Part shown: positions 31,865 through 36,811 of the stretch, piece by piece
Layout: the number at the start of each line of letters is the position of its first letter
How positions within the stretch are numbered: the first letter of the stretch is position 1
IMG/VR virus record: IMGVR_UViG_3300042368_000919
Coordinates: 1 to 36,811 of that record
Length of the DNA: 36,811 nt
Direction: 5' to 3' (one strand)
Origin: a virus
The notes under the pieces: model-generated
Told to the model about the DNA's origin: nothing
The model's input: only the letters and a program-made list of their open reading frames with translations
The model's database searches: none
Made by a program: the position numbers and the translations under genes

Positions 31865-31890
31865 GGGGGCACCCATTTCTGGGTACCCCC
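31865..31890 (-). terminator. Hairpin after the major capsid gene
   Basis: GGGGG-c-ACCC (31865-31874) pairs with GGGT-a-CCCCC (31881-31890) around a 6-base loop; the only break in the stem is one C-A mismatch on the plus strand (a U-G wobble in the minus-strand RNA). It lies 27 bases past the capsid stop and 47 bases before the next start. It probably ends or stabilises the capsid mRNA. Confidence 0.65.
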
Positions 31891-31917
31891 TCTACGAGTT
31901 TTTGCTTTAGCTTCGGT

Positions 31918-33792
31918 TTAGTACTCGATAGCTGCTGCGGTTGCACCACCTGTGGTGTCACGGAGGGCTGCTGCCACACCGTTTACCGAGATGGTTGAGG
32001 TTACAACGAGTGACTCAACGCCAATCTTTGCAATGCCTTCGAATGTTTCTACGAACATCTTGTAGTCGTTGGTTCCAACGAGTGAAGAGTCGCGGATAAT
32101 TCCGAGGTCCAAGGTGCCACCATCAAGGAACAAGAATGTTCCTTCTGCGAAGATGTACCATGTGAATGTGTCTGAGAACTCGTTGAGTGCTGCGGAGCCA
32201 GACTGCGCGCCGTAAACATTCAAGTCGTGTGAGTAAGTGATGTCAACACCGCGTGCTGCGAGGTATCCATCAATTTCTCCAGTTGCATTCATTGTTGCAT
32301 CACCAGGCATTGCCAATGTGAGGTCGGCAACCATTGCGTCCTTGATCCAAGCTGGAGCGATTACTCGCAACTTCTGATCTGGGGACAAACGGTGACGGCT
32401 ACGCATTGCAACTGCTGCGCGTCCAACCTGGACGAGGAAGTCACGAGCAACGCCGATGAGGCTTGTTGTCGTAACAGCTGTCGAGCCAGATGTCAACTTG
32501 CCAGCGAGGTACTGCTCTGCTTCACGTGCGTGCTGGATAAGAGCAAGTTCGTTGTGACGAGCAATCAACTCTGGATACGCACGTGTCATCAAGTTACCAA
32601 ATTGCAGTTGCAAAGTAACAGCGTCGGTAGCGACGGTTGTTTCACTTGCTGCTGTAATGGTGAGGCTTGACTTAACGTCTGTGCCAGGGCTTGTGTCTGT
32701 TACGTTTGTCCAAACGCCAACTGCGTTGCCGTAATCAGCAAGCACTGGTGGGACGATGTAACGGATACCACCACGGTCTGCTGCAAAGCGTGGAAGCGAG
32801 TCGCGGATCGGACGGTCTGTTGTTCCTAGACCGAAGATGTCATACTTGACTTCAAACGGTGCGGAGTGACCACCCGAAGCTACGAGTGCTTCTGGCGATG
32901 CAACGGCCTTGATTTTGGCAACGTTGCTGTCGGTGTCCTGTGTAAGAACACGGGACTCTGGGTACTTGGTTGTGATTGAAGCAACGATGTGCTGTTCGCC
33001 GTCGCCACCCTTAACACGGCGAAGACCGTGCAAGCGTGAAGCCATAGCTTCTGCAATTTCGTTTGCATCTTTCATTTGTGCACCGGCCGTGTAGCCAGGG
33101 ATGTCTGCGCCAGCAGTGATTGCTACTGGTGCTGTTTCCTTCTGACTTGGTTGACGGTCGGCTGGAGCTTGGAATTCTACTTCCAAGTTCGTGTTGTCTG
33201 CCGCGGCAGTCATGGTTGCCTCCTGGGCTTCCTGCTCTTGTGGAGCATTGATAATTTCTGTTGATGTGCTTGCTTCAGCTTCAACTGGTGCTTCAATAAC
33301 TGCTTCAGCTACAACTTCTTCCACTACTGCGGCTTCTGTTGTTGCTTCTGGAGCTACTGTTGCTTCAGCTGTTGCTGTTTCTTCTGTGGTTGAAAGTTCA
33401 GAACCTTCTACTGCTTCAGCGGATGCTTCCATTGGCATTTCCTTCTTCTCCTCTTCAGGAGCTTCAGGTGCTTCTTCCATTGGCATTTCTGCATCTGGCG
33501 CCGGCATTTCCTCTGGCATTTCTTCCATGTCACCTTCGGCTTCACCCTTAACACGCATTGTAGCTTCAGCCGCGCGTGTGGCGAGCTCTTGTGCAAGAGC
33601 TTCGCGACGCTTGGATTCACCACGAACTGTGTCAAGCATGTCCGCAAGTTGCGTCATGGCATCTACTGTTTCTGTAGTTGGATCTTGACCCTCAACCGTT
33701 TCAAACTCGGTAACGATTTCAGCTTGAAGAGCGACGATTTGATCGTCTGTCAAGTCTCCAATCGTGTCGAGTTGTTGTTTGATACGGTCCAC
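31918..33792 (-). CDS. Major capsid protein with long acidic N-terminal scaffold-like region
   Basis: I chose the GTG at 33792 because GGAGGAGGG stands 3 bases before it; the open frame continues to 33816. The product is 624 residues. Residues 1-200 are rich in Glu, Ala, Pro and Met, with heptad-like helices near the start, and look like a delta/scaffold domain removed during maturation. Residues about 215-624 are the HK97-fold capsid: 'AEAMASRLHGLRRVKGGDGE', 'IRDSLPRFAADRGGIRYIVPP', 'FTWYIFAEGTFLFLDGGTLDLG' (broken across the P domain) and the closing 'FVETFEGIAKIGVESLVV'. The upstream protease would cut it near residue 200. Its own leader with a promoter-like box and hairpin suggests high, separate expression. 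Confidence 0.92.
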   Translation of the reverse strand: MDRIKQQLDTIGDLTDDQIVALQAEIVTEFETVEGQDPTTETVDAMTQLADMLDTVRGESKRREALAQELATRAAEATMRVKGEAEGDMEEMPEEMPAPDAEMPMEEAPEAPEEEKKEMPMEASAEAVEGSELSTTEETATAEATVAPEATTEAAVVEEVVAEAVIEAPVEAEASTSTEIINAPQEQEAQEATMTAAADNTNLEVEFQAPADRQPSQKETAPVAITAGADIPGYTAGAQMKDANEIAEAMASRLHGLRRVKGGDGEQHIVASITTKYPESRVLTQDTDSNVAKIKAVASPEALVASGGHSAPFEVKYDIFGLGTTDRPIRDSLPRFAADRGGIRYIVPPVLADYGNAVGVWTNVTDTSPGTDVKSSLTITAASETTVATDAVTLQLQFGNLMTRAYPELIARHNELALIQHAREAEQYLAGKLTSGSTAVTTTSLIGVARDFLVQVGRAAVAMRSRHRLSPDQKLRVIAPAWIKDAMVADLTLAMPGDATMNATGEIDGYLAARGVDITYSHDLNVYGAQSGSAALNEFSDTFTWYIFAEGTFLFLDGGTLDLGIIRDSSLVGTNDYKMFVETFEGIAKIGVESLVVTSTISVNGVAAALRDTTGGATAAAIEY

Positions 33793-33816
33793 TGTCCCTC
33801 CTCCGGGATCAGTCAC

Positions 33817-33839
33817 GATAGACCCACTTTAGGTCTATC
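33817..33839 (-). promoter_or_regulatory. Leader hairpin before the major capsid start
   Basis: GATAGACC (33817-33824) and GGTCTATC (33832-33839) form a perfect 8-base stem with a 7-base loop, ending about 15 bases before the capsid ribosome site. A smaller GTGC/GCAC hairpin lies further upstream in the same leader. It may stabilise the mRNA 5' end or tune initiation. Confidence 0.6.
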
Positions 33840-33912
33840 TGGGGCTTCTGTCCATGGAGAGGGACTCTGACACGATGTGCAGAGGCACTCACCTATGGAA
33901 TACATTAACATG

Positions 33913-33918
33913 ATTATA
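33913..33918 (-). promoter_or_regulatory. Candidate -10 box for the major capsid transcript
   Basis: A consensus TATAAT reads on the minus strand 7 bases after the protease stop, placing a start of transcription near 33906 and giving a leader of about 114 bases. No good TTGACA-like -35 box is seen 16-18 bases upstream, so it may depend on a phage factor or be an extended element. Confidence 0.4.
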
Positions 33919-33924
33919 AATGTC

Positions 33925-36811
33925 TTATGTCAGTAGTCTTAGAAGCTTGCTCATCTCAGATGATACCTCACCTTGAGAGTAAACATCACTTCCAGACTTG
34001 TAGCTACGAAGCGACTTTGTCGCCTCGTCTGCGTCTTCTTTTCCGATCTTTGCCTCAACCTTAGTAATCATGTCATCAATAAGATCCCTGAGTACTGGCG
34101 GTAGATCGCTAAAGCGAACTTTATCTGTTTGTTTTCCGAAAGGCAGCGGAAGGTTGGAAATCACTGTTCCCAATAGTTTCGCGGCTTCGCGGACGTTTTC
34201 AAGCGATGTAGCATCTAAAGCACCGCTGTCTAACCGCGCGATTAGGTCAAGTAAACCTGCGGCGCCGGCAGCGGCGGCGTCGTAGTTTCCAGCATTTACA
34301 AGCGCATCTGTTTCTTCAATCTTGTCCATTACGCCTTGAAGACCGCTTTGTCCAAGATTCTGTTTCAACCTTGCAAGTACATCGCGGAACTTTCCTTTGG
34401 TATCTCGCGGTTGGTTTACGCCAGAAATGTATTTGTTTCCTCGTGTGGAAACTGCTTCTGGATTTGCCTTAACTTCACTCGCTTCTGTCGGTTCCATCGG
34501 TGAGGCCGCTAAAAGCCCCTCCTTGGCCGAGGCCACACGGGCGCGAAGCTCTTCAATTTTCTGAGCGTTGTCAGCCTTGGTGCTTTCCGCGGTTGACTTT
34601 GCAGCCGCTACTCGAGCTTGAATGTCTGTAACAACTTCATCGTCAATAAGACCTGCAGTTTTCCACTGCTCTGGGACCAATTCTGACTTTCCAAGCCCAC
34701 GTGCTTTTTTGATGATGTGGCGACGAACTGCTGCTCGCTTGCCAGGCTTTGAACGACCATACGCTTGAATTGCGTTTTTAAGATCTTCAGTGTTGCGAAT
34801 TGGATATGAACCATCTGGAAGAGCTTTGCCTTCCTGAGCAAGACGCTCGCGCATCGCCTTTGACATATATCCAAAGGTGTCATAGTCAAACGATGAACGA
34901 AGTCTGTTTGAGAGCTCTTCAGCTTTTGCTGCAAGCTCTGGATTTGCTGCTTGACGCTTTTCAAGGCGATCAATACGCGCTGCAAGTTCTTGCATTGGGT
35001 CTTCTTTTATCTGAGCAAGTGAAGCAGCACCTGCCGCGACAAGCGCGTAGATCTGACCAGATGCAACACGTGCTCGAGCAATTGGGAATCCTGGCACGTT
35101 TACTTGGCAAACTGCAACAAGTTCAAGCGAGCCATTGATTGGTCGCCAGTCGCCCGACGGAGCAGATGCGCGGAGGGCACGGATCTGTTCTGGTGACGCA
35201 CTTGGACGAAGCGCGCCTGCAACCCAGATACCAAACTGATCTTCACCAGCGTGAACGTCCGCGATAGCAGAACCAGTGTCGTCGTAGTGACGAGCAGCTT
35301 CAAGCGCACTTGCCTCAAGCGACGCGTGTCCACCTGCAAGTGTCAACTGACCGACTGTGTAGTCTTTGCCATCGTCAGCGCGAACAACACCAGTGTGGAA
35401 GTACGCATAGCCTGTGCGACTCTTTGGTGCACGTGTTCCAGACCGCATACCAATGTGGTCGGTCTTCCACGAAGCGACGTGGCCAAATACACGGCCATCA
35501 TCATCAACTGTCAGTGGCGTAGGGCCAGACAATTCTGGGTTTGCAAACCATTGAGCAGGTGGAACTGTTGGGATCGCGCCTGCGATCATTCCACAAGCCA
35601 GAAGCGCTGCCGCCTCGATTGATGCAACGCCGTCGCCGTCTTCAATATAGACGCCGTCTGGTAGATTTTCCATTGGTTCCTCCTGCATATCTTCAGTTTG
35701 TACAGTATCCTCCAAATAGATCTTGCATTCTTCAAATGCAGGCTTTGGAACGATTGTTACTGCCATTACTCGTGATTTTGTAATTGTGATCTTATCTCCG
35801 CCAATTTTCTTGGCTTTCATTTCATCTGTGTCGTCGCCTGCCTCGTCTTTAGCATCTTCGCTCGCCTCAAACTTGTCAAGGTCTGCTGAAACGCCTCGGA
35901 TAAATCCATCGCGAACCATACGTTCTGCTTCTTTACCATACGCGCTGGTGTCAAAAACGCCATGTGCGTTTCCGATTCCTCCATCAACTCTTTCCATATG
36001 GTCAATGCGACCAACAACTACTGAGCCAGAGTGGCCGTCAGCTGTCTTGATTTGCCAAAGTAGCGGAAGAGGTAACTCACGGACTGTGATTGCACCTTTC
36101 TTAAACTTTCGGCCGTCGCCAGACTCTGTTTCTTCTGGAATAACCAAAGGAATTCTAAACTTTGCGCCGTAGCTAGGCGTGTCAATTGATGCCATAAGAA
36201 CTCTATCCTTTGCCTCTTGCATTCCAGCCTGTGCAAACAGCATCTCAAAGATCTCTTGTTCATCTCTAATTGCGTCGCCACTTCCAATGATGTTCTTGTT
36301 TTTCTTCCCGACGTTGTACTTGCTGCCTGGCCACACACCAGTCATTTCTTTATGACGAAGTGAGCAGTATCCTTTTGCTCGAGGACCCATATACTTCATC
36401 AACTGACGATAGCAACGTGTCCAGTCGCCAGGTGTATTCCAACGAATCTTTAGTCCACCTCTGCCAATAGTCCAGTAGCGACGAAGCTTCTCAGCGTTCC
36501 CTCTGTTGCGGTCGAGTCCACCCTCAACGCCAACTGCAACAAGCGCACTGTCAGAATTTGCAGAAAAATCTTCAACAGCTTCTTCAACAGAGTTGTATTT
36601 CTTTGTTTTCTTCTTTGGAGCTATTGGATAGACCTCGTACACTGGCTCTGCCAATGTAAGTTCTTTTTTGCTGATGCTAACAACGCCATCTGGAATGAGT
36701 GCAAATCGGCAGTAGCCACCAGGCTCAACTTCGGCTGCAATAATCTTGCACGATGAGCCGCCTTCATACAAAATGCAATTTGCGCAAGTGACTCCGATAT
36801 CTTTGATTTCA
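33925..36811 (-). CDS. Capsid maturation protease polyprotein, N-terminus beyond window
   Basis: The frame stays open to the right edge, so the true start lies outside; a TTG at 36771 is only an internal possibility. Numbering from 36771 (948 residues): 60-151 is a small conserved phage domain ('GLDRNRGNAEKLRRYW', 'GDWTRCYRQLMKYMGPRAKG'). About 185-345 is the prohead protease, with 'VVGRIDHME' (His258) and 'IRGVSADLD' (Ser295) as likely catalytic residues. About 400-585 is the actinophage 'ANPELSGPTPLTVDDDGRVF' to 'LVAVCQVNVPGFPI' domain. 620-705 holds 'LPDGSYPIRNTEDLKNAIQA', a DUF6582-like helical domain. 710-948 is coiled-coil and disordered, scaffold-like. Four cysteines near the visible start resemble a HiPIP motif. 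It cleaves capsid precursors inside the prohead. Confidence 0.85.
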   Translation of the reverse strand, partial: EIKDIGVTCANCILYEGGSSCKIIAAEVEPGGYCRFALIPDGVVSISKKELTLAEPVYEVYPIAPKKKTKKYNSVEEAVEDFSANSDSALVAVGVEGGLDRNRGNAEKLRRYWTIGRGGLKIRWNTPGDWTRCYRQLMKYMGPRAKGYCSLRHKEMTGVWPGSKYNVGKKNKNIIGSGDAIRDEQEIFEMLFAQAGMQEAKDRVLMASIDTPSYGAKFRIPLVIPEETESGDGRKFKKGAITVRELPLPLLWQIKTADGHSGSVVVGRIDHMERVDGGIGNAHGVFDTSAYGKEAERMVRDGFIRGVSADLDKFEASEDAKDEAGDDTDEMKAKKIGGDKITITKSRVMAVTIVPKPAFEECKIYLEDTVQTEDMQEEPMENLPDGVYIEDGDGVASIEAAALLACGMIAGAIPTVPPAQWFANPELSGPTPLTVDDDGRVFGHVASWKTDHIGMRSGTRAPKSRTGYAYFHTGVVRADDGKDYTVGQLTLAGGHASLEASALEAARHYDDTGSAIADVHAGEDQFGIWVAGALRPSASPEQIRALRASAPSGDWRPINGSLELVAVCQVNVPGFPIARARVASGQIYALVAAGAASLAQIKEDPMQELAARIDRLEKRQAANPELAAKAEELSNRLRSSFDYDTFGYMSKAMRERLAQEGKALPDGSYPIRNTEDLKNAIQAYGRSKPGKRAAVRRHIIKKARGLGKSELVPEQWKTAGLIDDEVVTDIQARVAAAKSTAESTKADNAQKIEELRARVASAKEGLLAASPMEPTEASEVKANPEAVSTRGNKYISGVNQPRDTKGKFRDVLARLKQNLGQSGLQGVMDKIEETDALVNAGNYDAAAAGAAGLLDLIARLDSGALDATSLENVREAAKLLGTVISNLPLPFGKQTDKVRFSDLPPVLRDLIDDMITKVEAKIGKEDADEATKSLRSYKSGSDVYSQGEVSSEMSKLLRLLT

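Noticed and set aside
33191-33688. Plus-strand open frame rich in Ser and Ala
   Set aside because: It is the antisense of the acidic Glu/Ala region of the capsid protein; repetitive composition keeps the opposite frame open.

Overview
The window is part of a tailed double-stranded DNA phage genome (siphovirus type). I infer an actinobacterial host, plausibly an aquatic one. The capsid protease, the major tail protein and the Gp37-like tail protein have the build typical of actinobacteriophages. The base composition is moderate, unlike the GC-rich streptomycete phages. The tail-fibre motif, the 2OG-Fe(II) oxygenase and the small CxxC protein are types often seen in aquatic phages. Every supported gene lies on the minus strand, so transcription runs from high to low coordinates. 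Genes are packed with short overlaps (ATGA, TAATG), and no stretch over 300 bases lacks a gene. No terminase, portal, lysis, integrase or tRNA gene is visible; terminase and portal probably lie beyond the right edge.

Layout in transcription order. (1) Head, 36811-30942: a protease polyprotein cut by the window edge, a major capsid protein with a long acidic N-terminal region and its own leader, and a second capsid-like protein. (2) Tail and connector, 30919-17130: major tail protein, head-tail adaptor, two neck/terminator proteins, tail assembly chaperones joined by a -1 frameshift, tape measure, fibre-like protein, Dit-like protein, Gp37-like protein, and a tail-tip protein with proline-rich linkers and four cysteine-rich knobs. 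(3) Modification block, 17081-13908: a small unknown protein, a CxxC protein, a protein with two 2OG-Fe(II) oxygenase-like domains, a small coiled-coil protein and a GT60-like (Skp1-hydroxyproline GlcNAc-transferase-like) glycosyltransferase. (4) Nucleotide metabolism, 13829-10815: a TMP-kinase-like/uracil-DNA-glycosylase-like fusion, a thymidylate-synthase homologue with the Asn to Asp change typical of dCMP hydroxymethylase, and dCMP deaminase. (5) Replication and recombination, 10825-4307: family A DNA polymerase, RuvC-like resolvase, SNF2-type helicase, Cas4/RecB-like nuclease, Sak4-like ATPase and a putative ssDNA-binding protein. (6) Sugar/transfer block, 4195-1: GT-B glycosyltransferase, APH/choline-kinase-like kinase, HAD phosphatase, sugar-nucleotide-type nucleotidyltransferase and a second glycosyltransferase-like protein running off the left edge.

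Two systems deserve attention. The first is a possible virion-protein modification pathway: a prolyl-hydroxylase-like enzyme and a hydroxyproline-GlcNAc-transferase-like enzyme lie just downstream of a tail-tip protein full of Pro-Val-Thr repeats. This parallels the eukaryotic Skp1 hydroxylation-glycosylation pathway. The second is possible DNA base modification: a dCMP-hydroxymethylase-like enzyme and a kinase-like fusion share the genome with a kinase/nucleotidyltransferase/glycosyltransferase cassette. Both are inferences from family resemblance and gene order.
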